A DNA stretch of 64,000 nucleotides from the NCBI RefSeq assembly GCF_963678635.1, contig NC_087064.1, positions 51,790,684-51,854,683 of the forward strand, in the 5' to 3' direction. The notes beneath the pieces were generated by a model. That model was not told the origin of the DNA and ran no database searches. It saw only the letters and a program-made list of their open reading frames with translations. The DNA is from Symsagittifera roscoffensis (lineage: Eukaryota > Xenacoelomorpha > Acoela > Convolutidae). Shown here piece after piece: positions 10,708 to 23,529 of this stretch. Position 1 is the first letter of the stretch. Each line of letters opens with the position of its first letter. The position numbers and the translations under genes are program-made.

Positions 10708-12367
10708 TATATCATAATTATTATAACATCATAAGACCAAAAACGTATAAAACTCGAAAACTTTAAAATAAACGTCAGAAAAATGAAAAAGGCAAAATAA
10801 CTTCATGGCGGTGACAACTCAAACAATTTTGGTCGTTTTAGTCTTTGGTTTCATTTTGCAAGTGCAAATTTTTGAACAATGAAATAGCATACCTTTTTTC
10901 TAGTTTTTCCCTGCATTTTTGTTTGAAATTAAAGACAATTAGGAAGCTCTTTGTTAAAGTTGAACTACAAAAAAATTTAAACGAGCTGGAAACATGTGCG
11001 TCAATAGAAGACGCTGCTATGATTTGTTCCATTTTCGACTACCAATAGAAAAACCCCTCCCCCTATTATAGTCCTGCCTGTCAAACAGGCTCAAATCTTG
11101 AGCCCGGGCCAATTTGTCGGGCTGGATCAATAATAGTACCTTCCTAATTCCGCATTGAATACTGAATATCTTTTCCACATTTCACCTCCCATGGATTCCG
11201 TCAAAAACGTCACGAGTTCAATAAATGGAACTAGAACCAGACACAGAGGGATTTTGCTAAAACAAAAACAACAATTTGTATCATTTTACGATACAAACAA
11301 CAGAACAAATTTTTAAAAAATCAACAAAGCAAAACCGTTGCATTTTATACATTTTTCATTCACAAGAGCATCCCTCGTTCATTTAAAGTGTAAAAATGTC
11401 ATCCTCTTTCACCATTTTTTAAATTCGTTTCTTCATTTTTAAGCTAATTTTTCGTTTCTCTATCCTGTTTTAAAGAATATTCATTTTAATCCCGCTGTTA
11501 TTGTTGCATATCGTAATTGTAACTACCTTCTTTGTTAAATGTTTTTAAATCGCATCCTTCTGTTTCAGAACAAAAAAAACGAACGCAAAAACGGATGCTT
11601 TGTTATACCATATTTGGAGTCTAAAGACTTCCGTAATTGTTAATTATTACCAATATTAGCGACAATATTCCTTTTCATTTTCACCCATCATTTGAATTAT
11701 TTGAGTTTGAAAAAACTTTTATTGTAATGCTACTTTCATTGTGTCACAACCATATTCGCAAGAAAAATCAGAAAAAAAATTATAACACTGACTCAAATAA
11801 ACTCAAATAAACTAAATAACAAATTGTGACTGAAAACAGTAGTAAAAATACAGATTACAGTATGTTTATTTCCTGTCTTCATTAACAAAGATATATGGTC
11901 TCTGATTTACGACAAAACCTAATTTGTTCATTCTTAATAAAATGATTCCGACTTCATTGACTATCTCCTCTTGCGACGTTTCTTTCAACTCGCGTTCGAC
12001 CCTCGACTTCAATCAGAACTGGCGATCCGTTGAATCAAAAAACTTTTCAATCTCAGATCTATGTTTACAAGTTAACAAGAGTTGTTTATTGTGCCAATTG
12101 GTTGCTTTTATGGGCCCCTCGCAGCATTAATTCCCATATACTGGACCTATTTTGTGTCTGATGGTCTTTTAACTGTATAAACATCGGTTTTACAATCTGT
12201 ACCCGTCTCGATTTATACAATATGAACCTTAGGCAAAATAATCTGCCATTGTTTCCGTTACAATTTATGAAGTGCAGTTAATAGCTCAAAACTAACACCT
12301 GAATTCAAATTTTAAAAAGTTACCATCCACAGAGTTTGAACGTTTTATTTTCTGAGCGGAGCTAAAA
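10708..12367. other. Intergenic upstream of the plexin-like gene
   Basis: No gene is seen and only chance frames occur. The last few hundred bases would hold the promoter and 5' UTR of the plexin-like gene, but I see no convincing core promoter element. Confidence 0.4.
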
Positions 12368-15300
12368 ATGGGTTCACTCACAATTTTTTATGTAATCAAG
12401 ATTTTCATACTTTTGCATTTCAATAAATATATAAATTGCAAAAATTTATTTTTCTATTCCGAATCAATTATCGCCTCAATTTCCTGCGACAATTTCAAGC
12501 TCATTGCAATCGATGGCGGAATCTTATCGGATCAAAACTTCAAATCGTGCAGTAACGAAAACGACACTCAGCTAACTTCGTATTACCGAAACGCATTCTA
12601 CCAATACTCGACGACCAATAGCATCCTAGCATCTATTTCGTCTAATGAAGAGTCTGATTTTGCTCTGAACCTCTTAGCCAATCAGAGCTCTGCAAGCGGT
12701 TCCGAGCAGATAACCGACGTTGCCTTGACCGACAGCTTTGTTTACCATATTTTCAAAGCTCAAAAGGTTTTGATAGAAGCAAGAAGCTTAGGACTGAGTT
12801 TGATGGAAAAGCTGAAGATTTCAGGTGTTTTAGAGTACAAAACAATAGGAAGTTTCTTTGACTACCCGTTCCTGTACCTTGTGATTTCAAAGAAGGTGCA
12901 GAGCTCTGGAATTACAAAACACCAGTCATCGCTCATCAGGTAAGCAACATACAAGATTGCTGTACTAAGTAAACATATTTTTTAGAGCTTCACCAATAAT
13001 TCCTGCAGAACCAAACGGCTCCAGGCATCTAAACAAGTTTTTTTAGAAGAGGGCGGGGGTTCTAGATATTTGAAAAATTGCACAAAAACTTCCATTTTTT
13101 TATTGTCAAACTGATTATCTGAGATCTCCCAAAAACAAGAAAACCAAGGGCGGATTGAGAGGGGCGAATGCTCTCCACAGGTGTTCAAGTCCTGATCAAC
13201 TAATTAGTCCCCATTATAAGGTCCCCGTTTAAATATAAATCATCAATTTTTTAAAACGTCTTGGACGCGAATATAGACTTAACTTGAAGTGGGAGCGCGC
13301 GGCAATATTTTTTTTATTCGTACTTCTCCAAAATTTGCCCAGCTGCCCTTTTATTCCGCGCAAGACGGTATGTACTCATAAATTGATGTTTGCCGCTCAG
13401 ATTTATTGCTTGGTGCGTTTTTATTTGAAAAAAATCAGAAGTGTCGTATTCATCAAACTGTCGCCCCAAGAGTTTGAATGATTCAAAAAAGGGGAAAAGT
13501 CGACCATTTTTCAAAATCTGCAAAATCTACCCTCTAAAATCGAAAACAAGCTTCTGATACAGACCCTATTTAAGTTTTCGCGCCGCAGGCAATTTTTTTA
13601 AACTGGTTTCAAATAAATCTTGAGCGTTTTTTGGAAGGTTTTGACCAAAAATTCCTATTTCTTACGCGCTTTGCCGCCCCCCAAGTTTAGCGTATTATAT
13701 TGGCGCCCATGGAGCCCCAAGAAGTTCTAGGATTGGTTGTCAAAAAATGCAGTAAAACAGTACCAATATGGAATTCTTTGGGTGGCTAGGGTCCCGAATC
13801 CCATATACAAAAATATACAATTAGTTTGATCACCATTTGAAACTTTATGGTTGAAACCGAGATGAATTCTGACAGTAATTCATCTTACCACACTGAGAGG
13901 GTAAGCCAATCAGTCACTTCTAAGCTTCCTTGATAGCTTTCAGCTAGCATACAGAAGGCTCTTTATGGAGTCGGTGAGCCAAAACTATTGCGTGGCAACT
14001 GCTTGGTTCTTACATATAGCATGTTTTAAGATTAGAATTCAATCAGAAGTTGGGTCATTTTTGGGGCTACTCTCTTGGAAAATTAAAAAAAAAAGAAATT
14101 GCGTCGAATCAGAAAATAAGGTACTATCTCAGAAAAAAAGGAACTTGACTTTTGGGAGTACTATCTCTTTGGCTCGATTTGATTTATCGCAACTTTACTA
14201 TCGCCTTAATTTAAATTTTATCTCCGATAGAAAACAGGACTACTCTTATATCAGGGCAAAACTTTGAATAGTTCTTGATATTTTGGTAATAAACTTTTGA
14301 AAAAACTTTTAATTTGAACTTCAAATTTTGGACTTCCAATGTTAAATATAAACAGGACTGAAAGTTCCGACTGCCGCTTGATCCATATCGAATAGTTTTT
14401 GGGGAAAAATATTGAAAAACTATAAATTCTGGACAAAGATCAAGTGTAAATATTTGAGTCGTACGACATTAATACGACCGGTTAGCCAGCCTCATTTCAA
14501 TTGGGAACAATTTTTTTAGTGCGGGATAATTCGCCACGCATAAATAATTCAAGTTACGCTTTCAGCGTTATGAATAAAATCTTTTAAGCACGCATAAACT
14601 AATCCACGCCACTTTCAATCTCCCATAAACGTGCTAAATATGATCAGACCTAAAATAACTTTTTAAAACTGATTTTAAGGAATCGATATCTTCAATGCGA
14701 TCTAAAAAGTTTTGTTAAAAATTATTATTTGATTGCAGAAAATTGACCGAATAAAAAACCACTTAAAGCATGCATGTTCAGTTTTTTATTGAAAGTCAGA
14801 GTAAAGAATTCAATTTTTGAGGCAGTAGTGGAAATTATATGACCAATTAGTGTACCATCAAAAACCAGAGTTATAATGAGTGCGCGAGTTATAATGATTT
14901 ATAATTCGGCACGCATAAATATTTTACTTTACACTTTCATCATCCTAGATAAAAACTCAAAAGCGCACAATCGTTGGTTCAGATCATTGCCGAATGGCGC
15001 AACCTTCAAACACCCAGACTTTAGGGAAAAGTGGTTGCACGTAGCATGTAAACGAGTCTAATACGTTTTGAATAGGGAGTAGACTTTCAAATTGAGTTAT
15101 GAAAAGTAAATTTAAAACTATTAATTTGATCACCAAAACTGCTCTCAAAGAACAAGACTGACACAAGCATACATATTTGTTACTTTCTTTCAAAGTCTGA
15201 AAAAAAACTTAAAGGTTTGTTGTGCGGATTTGAATTTTAAAAAAATGTCAGTTTTTTCATCAAAAATGTTTTTGACGAAGCAAAGCCACTGAAAACTAGC

Positions 15301-18300
15301 CAATTTAAACCAACTATTTTTTCACAATACCAAGTACTGTGTTTCACAAACCAATTCACAATAGCGAGCATGTTGGAAAAAAACAGTACTACCAGTTAAA
15401 ACATCTACTGCTTTTAGTCCGAAAAAAAAATTGACGGGTTTCTGTGATAGAAGCACAAAGAGGTCGTTGTAAGTTAATTTTGAGAAAAAAAACGAGAACA
15501 AGATTTTTATTTTTATTTTCAAATTTGTAAATTTCCTTTGCCGTGGAAAACTTTCAAAAATTACAAAATGATTACAAAAAGAAAATTTTTTTTCATAGTG
15601 TTATTTTGAAAAGACTGATTTTGGTCGGGGGAGTTTTAAATATAATTTTAAAGATAAATACCAAAAAATCACTTTGTCACAACTTAGTTCCGAGCCTTTT
15701 GTTTTACTTTTTTTCATTTTGATTGGAGTGAAGAGCCAGCTTCTCATATACGTTTTTTTACCCAGAAAATACCAATTTAAATTTTCAAATATTTGTTTAA
15801 TCAGTATGAAAAACTTTCAAATAATGTATCCTTTAAAGCACATTATGAAATCTGATTTTGAACAGAATGAATTAGCGCAAAAAACAAACCTGAAATTTTT
15901 TTTTTAGAATTTAAAAGCTAAAATCCACAATTTGGCATCAAGATGCTAGAGTCGTTTCAAAGATTGAAACCATAAAAAACTATCATCCTATTGTATTAAT
16001 CCATTTTTATTTTTAAAAATGTGGATGAGTTATGTTAAGGAAAAGATGTGGCACTCGATATGTTTTTTTTTCGTTAAAACAGTTTTGAGTTTTTAGCCGA
16101 TTTGGACTAGCCGGTTACTGTGCAAAAAGCACAGAATGTTTCGACCATAGTCGTTAAAAAACTACAAAAAAAAACTTTTTTTTGTCAAATTAGGGATTTG
16201 TTTTCTGCGTGATGTGATAATTATATTTTAGGCAAATTTGAAACTCATCGTAATACAAGCAAGTTAGACACAAACTTGAAAAATTTTCGAAATCATTCTT
16301 CTCAATTTATTTTTAGAAAAATTTCCACATTCTTAAACTTTTTCATTTCCAAAATGTAGCTATAAAATTAATTTTACGTGATGAAAGTTATGTTTTTAAG
16401 CCTTTCATTTTGCCTAATTAAGCTGTTGTATGCCTGAATGCCTGATCGCTGGCTTTGTTTGCTCGAAAAAAAGTCGAAAAATCAAAAATTTCAAACCGAT
16501 TTTTCTCGACACTGGGACAAATTTTTGAAATTGTATTGTTTTCGAATCACGCCTGTAAGGGCTTTAAAATAATATTTTATTCAACTCAGTCCGATCATTA
16601 TTTGTTGTGGCACCTGATTTTTCGTGGAAAAAAAAGAAAAAAAAACTAACGCGGACCCGAAACCAAATTTCCTCCCCATTTTCAATGGTCGGAAAAATTA
16701 GCCCTTTTCCTGGTCATTTGAGAACTTTGTTGTTCTGATATTTTGGCCAAGTTAGTGGAGTTTGAAATTGGCTCAGTTGGATCATTTAAGTTAAGTAATT
16801 CTAGATATGTTTCACTGTTCCATTTTTAATTCAGGCAAGTTTTTGTTCTTTATAAAATGGTAAATCTTTTGTACTTTAAGTAGCGTGTGGGGGTTAAAAT
16901 TTGAAAAAAAAAGACAAATACAACTAATTTGTGAAACTTTTACCAAATTTTACCAATTAAAATTTCTTTCATAGATGCTGGTATCAAAGACTAATGATTT
17001 TAGGATTCAGCATGATAACAGCAGCTTTATTGTCGATTGTATTGAAAAAACTTAAATTACCACATCTAATGGAGGCCCAATAAGGTTCTGGCAATAAGAA
17101 TCTAAATCAGAACAGACTTTTGTCAAGTCTGCAGGAAAACATCCGGTAAGTTCGAACGACAAGCACCAAGTGGACAAAATTTACTAAAAGGGGCCGTTGT
17201 CGATTTTGTCATTTTTTTAGGTCAACCAAAATGATTTTTTGTGCTCTCCCAACTTTCTCTAAAAACTCTATTTCAACCAAATTTTCGACGCTGCAGACAA
17301 ACTTCCCAAAAACAAAAAAGGCGTTCTTAGGCATTTTTTTGAAAAATTTTGACTAAAAATTGCATTTTTTCCTGCGCGCACTTTTCTCTCAAGTTTAGTA
17401 TATTTGGGAGCCTTTGGAAAAATTTTAGAGTCAGTCAGACAAAAATGGATATCTCAAAATAGTAGAACGAGGGAACCATTTGGGACGGCAGAGGTCCGCC
17501 TCCCTAAATCCAAAAAATATGAACACATATTGAAAAATAGTCACTCTGTGATAAGTATGGCTTTCTTATTTATGGAATAACTTACAAAAAGGATCTTAAT
17601 TTAGAAGAAAAATTTTAAAAACGTATGATACGAGCCGTCTTCTTTAATCGAAAGTTTGAATTAATAACCAAATACAGGATTGACAAAAACTTTTACTGTT
17701 TTCAATTTGTATCAGCGTGCTCTTTTCAAATATATAATTGAGAGTTTTAAATACCCAAACCAAAAAAGTAATTTAGACTTAGCGAGTCTACAAAGATTCC
17801 TCAAACTCACAGAAAGGCAGAACCCAATACAAATATCGGATATAAATCAAATGCCACGAAGTTCACTATTCGTCGTAAGTTAACTTAATTACAATTTTGT
17901 TTTTCAAAACAAGTTACTCCCTCAAAATTTTTCTTGTTTGATAAAAAAAAAAGAAACTCCTCATAGATTTTTTTGATTTTTATACTTTTGATATTGAACA
18001 TTTGTATAAATTGCTCTCTAACTGATGCCCACTCTACTTTTCAATGATTTTTCTCTTTAAGCTCTCGAAGTGCCCACTCGATGAGATGCAATTCTCTTTG
18101 TGTCACCCTCCAATATTTGATAATAGTATGTATTTGCTGTAGTATGTATCTGGTGCAAACTGTGATCTAGATTACTGTAACGCATTGTATAACAAGATAA
18201 CTGGTTACATTGCAAAAGGCATAGAAGGCGCCATAAAAAGTTTTACAAAAAATTTAAAGTAGAACAAAGTAATAACTTAATATGTTTTTTTTTGTGTGTG

Positions 18301-21300
18301 ATATGGGACTAAAAGCTCTTATAAAAGCGAACAATGGTTGTATTTACTAATATTGTTCACTAATAGTTACTAATAGTAATCAGCCTAAAATGAGTCAGTT
18401 TGAAGAGTATTTTTTTTTTGTAGATTCCAGCCCTCAACGAACAATCCATTTGCAGATACAATCCACATGGAGCTAGAGTGTCAGCCAATCATTGGCCAGA
18501 ATATCGATGACGTCATAATAACCGCGATCACTATGACTCCTTTACTCCGCAACTTCAACTACCTAGTCTCAAACACCGGACCCGGAACCCCTACCTTGTG
18601 CCAGCTATCTCTCAACGATGTAGATCAGTATTTGAATAAGAGCATCAAAAACTGCAGAAGTGGTTTAAACGATGAAGCAATAATATCCAGGCACTTATCG
18701 ATAGGGTTCCAGGAACCCCCGAGCGTCAGCCGAAGATGCTCTTTTTACGACATGGGCAAACCATTGTACCTCCCAGCTCTCAAGCCAACTTTCAAATCCT
18801 CTATACCCTTTTCATTAATAGACTTAAAAAGCGCAAGTTTTCAAGAACGAGAAATCTTTGTCGGAATGAAACATGATTTTGAAATGGTAGCGTTTTTAAC
18901 AAACCCGGTTTATCAAAAGCTATCATCTCAGCGACTGAGCAGCAAAACTACATTTTTAGTCGGAAACTTTCAAATAATAACAAGCTCAGGCTCCAGTGAT
19001 GATATTTTAACATTTCCACTAATTGATTGCGCTTCGCTTCAAAACTGTTCATCATGTCTTGAAAAGGGCGCAAGCTTATGCGCCTGGTGTTTGCTCAAAG
19101 GCTCGTGTGAACTTTTATCGAAATGCCCAGATGATGATTTGCCTATTGAATCATCTCAAATCGCCAAAAACTATTCCGTACAAAATTGTCCTTTTGTAGA
19201 AAACTATATTCCGTCTACCATCGCTACAAGAAGCGCAAATTTGATAAACTTCGCTATTCAAAACTTACCCCATTCGGACGAGTTAGCTAGTCGCGGCGTT
19301 AGTTGCAACATTCCTAATAAGGAAATATTCGGGAAAACGGAAGTGTCAACCGTCTCGTACCAAATCAGTCGGCAAGGGGAGACTTCGGTTAAATGTATCA
19401 TCTCGATACCAGAGTTAGCCGAGACGGAAATTGTTCCCGTCGAACTGGTGTACGGCGCTACGAATGTAGTTTTGACGGGGTTTGGAATTCCAATTGATAA
19501 ATGCAGCCGCTACTCAGGTACCAGTTGCGCCCAATGTGTTCAGAACTCGGCGGGATGTCAGTGGTGCCCGAACACCGAGAAGTGCTCGGCTTTTTCAAAC
19601 AAAACGAGTTTAACCGACTACTGTGCCTTAAGATCCCTGATCAATCCAAAACTTTGTCCAACAATTTTACAGGTCGAGTCACCCAAAACAGAGTTTGAAG
19701 TTGTCGAAGAAATTCGACTAGTAGTTCAGGCTAGTAATGCAATTGAAGAAATCCCAATTAACTGCCGGTTTCAGTTGCGGAATTGGGTTTTTGCCGTCCC
19801 GGCTACTCTGATTGGGCGAAAATCAATATACTGTGATCCAATTAAATTACGATTTGACGAAACGTCTATCAATGGAATCACGACATATAATGTAGATGTT
19901 CGGCAAAATATGAGTTTGCTGGAAAATCCAAATGAATTGAAGATTTCGATATACGACTGCACGCAAATGGCGACGACTTGTAGCAGTTGCGCTTCTTTAT
20001 TTGCTCGTTATAAGTGTGCATGGTGTCAGGTCTCGTTGTCGTGTACGACCGCAACTTCGTGTTTACCGGACTGGACAACTTCGGACCAAACTCAATGCCG
20101 AGAACCGCCGATCATATCCGAGTTCGAACCTAGCTCTGGACCCGTCGCCGGCGGCACTGAGCTTCGGATCTTCGGGAAGAACTTTGGTTCCAATTCAGAT
20201 TATATCAGAAACATAACTATTGGGCCAATAATTTGTGAGTTGAAAGCAGTTTATCTGATCAGTAATAACTTGGATTCAATTATTTGTTCAACTGGTGAGT
20301 CGAAACTGGTTTTTGCAGATCGCATTAATGTAGAAGTATTAAATGGAATGAGCGGAATTTCGAATGCAGTTTTTGAGTACAAAGAACCAATTGTTCAACA
20401 TTTTCACCCTAAACTGGGTCCAAAAAGCGGAGGTACTTTGGTGCAAATTGTCGGTTTGAATTTAGACACAGGGACAAATCATTTTGTTAACTTCGAGACT
20501 ACTCAAGTTCAAATCCACGAGCTCACTTCATATTTTGTTACTTTTTACACTCCGGCGTTAAGCACCAATGAATCGTGGGTGAACCTTCAAATTGATGGGG
20601 GAATTTATCATGTCGGAAAGTACCATTTTAGACCAGATCCGGTGATTACGAATTACCACCCAAACTTCTCAATAAGCGCAGGTGGAATTAACATAACTTT
20701 CGAAGGAAGAAACTTCAATTATATAACGCGAGCTAAAATCACAATTCATGTTCAGCGAATGCAATCATCAACTTGGTTCGTTTACGTCAACGAATGCTCT
20801 TCGATTGAAGAAACAAGAATAGTTTGTGCAACACCCACTATGGAAGAAATATTTCCTCATGTTAAAGTCAAAATTGGGTTAAAATTAGACGGATTTGAGT
20901 ATTTAGAAAAATCAAAAGAGTTTTTCATCATTCCAACTCCGACATTCCAAACTTTTGATCAAGTTTACCTCATAAATGAAGACAGTGTGATCAAATTTCA
21001 CGGCTTTAACTTAAGCTACAACCTTCAAAACTCGGATTTCAAAGTTTTTATGGATAAAGTGAAAGTTTGTTCGTCTATTCACGTGGACAGCACTGAAAAC
21101 TTCATCGAGTGCCAAGTTAATATTGGTGAAAACTCGCCTCAAATTACAAACTCAAAACCACTTTTAGTTCAAATTCAACTAGGCTCAAATGTGTTATATA
21201 GTTTGGGCTACGTGAAACTAAATCAGGAATCAAGCGGCATTCCGACATTGGTGCTTTTTGGAGTTACAATATCAGGGCTGTGCTTCTTGGCGACAATTGC

Positions 21301-21358
21301 GATTATTTGGTACGGTTGCAAGATTTGCAGAGTACAGGAGCTCTATATTATAAAGTGA
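12368..21358 (+). CDS. Plexin-like receptor with full ectodomain but no cytoplasmic GAP domain
   Basis: The predicted exons, all with compatible phases, are 12368-12939, 17111-17145, 17678-17874, 18062-18125 and 18456-21358, giving 1256 residues. The first ATG precedes a signal peptide. Residues about 25-475 form a divergent Sema domain (the C-terminal Sema strands include FVYHIF, SLIR and CPLDEM). PSI modules follow at about 481-534 (CxxCxxC...CAWC), about 635-685 (CQWC) and about 780-815 (CAWC), with an IPT-like link between the first two and four IPT/TIG repeats (GPVAGGTELRIFG, GPKSGGT, SAGGINITFEG) leading to one membrane helix at about 1219-1242. Only about 13 residues follow (CKICRV...IIK), so the split RasGAP and Rho-binding region of plexins is absent. 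Plexins bind semaphorins in axon guidance and cell repulsion. Without the GAP this one could be a decoy, a co-receptor or an adhesion protein. The 35-nt second exon has a weak acceptor and is the least certain part. A poly(A) signal lies at 21501. Confidence 0.82.
16098..16225 (+). repeat. Dispersed repeat, copy 1 (second copy near 28803-28925)
   Basis: Shared blocks in the same order are agCCGGTT, cagAATG followed by CGACCATAGTC, an A/T-rich run, and TTTTCTGCGTG followed by TGTGATA. The matching copy lies downstream of the small secreted protein gene. It is non-coding and of unknown class. Confidence 0.6.
16545..16700 (+). repeat. Dispersed repeat, copy 1 (second copy near 46025-46190)
   Basis: Both copies share AGGGCTTTAAAAT, a GTCCGAT-like block, TGTGG followed by ACCTGATTTT, a purine-rich run, and a terminal TTTTCAATGGTCGGAA. 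They are diverged but collinear over about 150 bp. They are non-coding and the class is unknown. Confidence 0.65.
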
Positions 21359-23266
21359 AACATGATACTGCTGCCTTTTTGAAAACTTGAAACCTAGAAA
21401 AAAAAAAAGAATTAACAAAACTTTGTCTCTTTGAAACGAGCAGCCATAATCGACAACTTATTATTTTCTGAAAATTAGTCATTTAGTTAAGCGTTTTGCT
21501 AATAAAACTTTGAAATGGTTCAGGGTTTTAACCAATGTGAGTAATGTGGATAGGAGAGGAACTATAAAAAAAACTAATCCGCAGGCAAATCTTAGCAATG
21601 ATAAGTTAGGGCTTTTCCGAGCTATACCAAACGTTTTAAGACAACAGGCCAACAGCCATAGCCGCTTCAGAAAAATGTTAAGTTCCGTCACCAAAACTGG
21701 ACACCTCAGAACAGTATAAAGGGGGCCCTTTGGGTCGGCAGCGGGTCCAATCCCTGAAGAAGGAGAAGCGTCGAACTTTCGTCTTTTCCGAATTTTAATT
21801 TGTTTTTCCGATCTTTTCGCAAACTAAAATTTTAACAGCGTTGAATTTGATGCTGAAAATAATGCTTTTAATTTGTTTTAGCTACAATAAAACTATTATT
21901 CTTTTAAGTTTGCCTATTTGGATCATCAATGAGCGCTGCTTGCAAGTATTCTCTAAACGTTTATCGCAAAAAACAAATTCAGCTGGCTTACTATTCATTC
22001 CAAATTTAATCAACTCAAACATAATAGTCCAAAAACCTCGTTTCTAAATAAGACTGCTTGTATCAGGGCAAATCCTTGAATGTTCCGACTGCCGATTACT
22101 TGGTCTCGAATGTTTTTTGGTTAATTGAGTTTTGACAAAACTATGAATTTTAGACTGATCATAATAAAACTTAAGCGTTACAATTTGTCATGTATGGATT
22201 TTTAAAAACCAATTAGCTGCCACAATTCAATTTGGAACAATTTTGGACTGCGGGATAATTCGCTATGCGTGTCACTTATATAATACGAGCACTTTTGAGA
22301 CTCGTGGCATGTTAGGACTGTCAGGAGAATATATATTCCTCATTTTATGAAAGTCGGAACAAAACTGCTCGTATCAGGGCAAAGCCTTGAATGTTTCGAC
22401 TGTCAATTGAAGTAAATGAAAAAAAATTGTTTATCATAAATTGGTAATTTCGCAAAAATTATATTTGATTTTTTTTTTCAAGTTTTTCTTCATTTTATAC
22501 CTCACCCACCAAATTTAAGTACCAAAGTAATAAATTTTGAGTCTGTAACACATTGCTTGCCTCAAAACAATACAAATTAGAGCTTACGCTTTAATAAAAA
22601 CAAAATATATTGCGCGTTTTCTAATCCAAAAAGGCAAAAAATGGAATATTTGAAATCCTTTTAACTTTACAAAAATGATAACAGGTAAAACATTATTTTG
22701 AATGTTCGCCCGAAACATCAGTACCGTTCAGATGATGTTGAAAACTCGTTAAAATGGCGTATTAAAAACCGAGTTTGGCCAGGAGAAAAAACCACTACGA
22801 GCTCGAATTTTTTCACATTTTTTCGAATTAAGGAAAAACAACACTTTGTGCTCGAAATTGTGAGGGAAAGTTTTTCAATAAAGGATTTACCAGAGTTTGA
22901 TACGTTTTGAATTTATTTTTTTTGCAAGTAACCAAAATGACTACAAATTTCCCGAAGATGGAGTGTTTAACCCAGAATGTTACAATTTTTGCTGTTATAT
23001 CCCATTACCAAATGCGAAATTTGACAGTTCAGCTTGACTATGGTTTTAGATTTCAAAGAAAGTGACGGAAATTTGTGCTCGCTGACTCCAGAAACTTTTT
23101 TTCGATTTTCCTGAATAATTTTTTTGAGGCCAACTTTTATACTAATTGAAAAAAAACTGATAGCCTGAACTCAAATTAAAAAAGGCCGTATTTCTGATTT
23201 ATTTCTTGCAACTTCATGAGAGTTAAATAATTGCCAATTTGCTAAGTTGGGACACTTAAACCTCCA
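21359..23266. other. 3' flank of the plexin-like gene with repeat fragments
   Basis: A poly(A) signal AATAAA lies at 21501-21506. Two truncated copies of the hairpin-ended repeat (tatcagggcaaa...cttgaatgtt) start near 22051 and 22370. A search by eye for plexin cytoplasmic exons found none in this interval. Confidence 0.5.
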
Positions 23267-23466
23267 NNNNNNNNNNNNNNNNNNNNNNNNNNNNNNNNNN
23301 NNNNNNNNNNNNNNNNNNNNNNNNNNNNNNNNNNNNNNNNNNNNNNNNNNNNNNNNNNNNNNNNNNNNNNNNNNNNNNNNNNNNNNNNNNNNNNNNNNNN
23401 NNNNNNNNNNNNNNNNNNNNNNNNNNNNNNNNNNNNNNNNNNNNNNNNNNNNNNNNNNNNNNNNNN
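23267..23466. other. Assembly gap, 200 N
   Basis: Exactly 200 undetermined bases, probably a placeholder of arbitrary size. The bases just after it (about 23467-23501) end in ATCCGCCCCTG, the right terminus of the hAT-like MITE family, so the gap probably hides a repetitive insertion in an intron or promoter. Confidence 0.95.
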
Positions 23467-23529
23467 GTCCACCCCCGCGCCCGCCCCTAAATCCGCCCCT
23501 GGCTACTGTTATACTTTTGATCATTTCAG

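Larger units (their letters stand above)
12940..17110 (+). other. First intron of the plexin-like gene (4.2 kb)
   Basis: The donor is CAG|GTAAGC at 12940 and the proposed acceptor is AAATCAG at 17110. The intron holds diverged fragments of the hairpin-ended repeat near 14220-14600 and 14876-14950, and dispersed repeat segments at 16098-16225 and 16545-16700 that have copies elsewhere in the window. No other coding block is recognised in it. Confidence 0.6.

Noticed and set aside
12940-12985. A 46-nt intron (GTAAGC...TTTTTTAG) after the first plexin exon
   Set aside because: The frame it opens stops after about 20 codons and gives no Sema-like sequence. The 17111 exon fits both phase and the protein family better.
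21510-21719. 69-codon plus-strand ORF just after the plexin stop (possible cytoplasmic exon)
   Set aside because: There is no acceptor in suitable phase and no resemblance to plexin juxtamembrane or GAP sequence. It follows the poly(A) signal at 21501, and the opposite strand is equally open.
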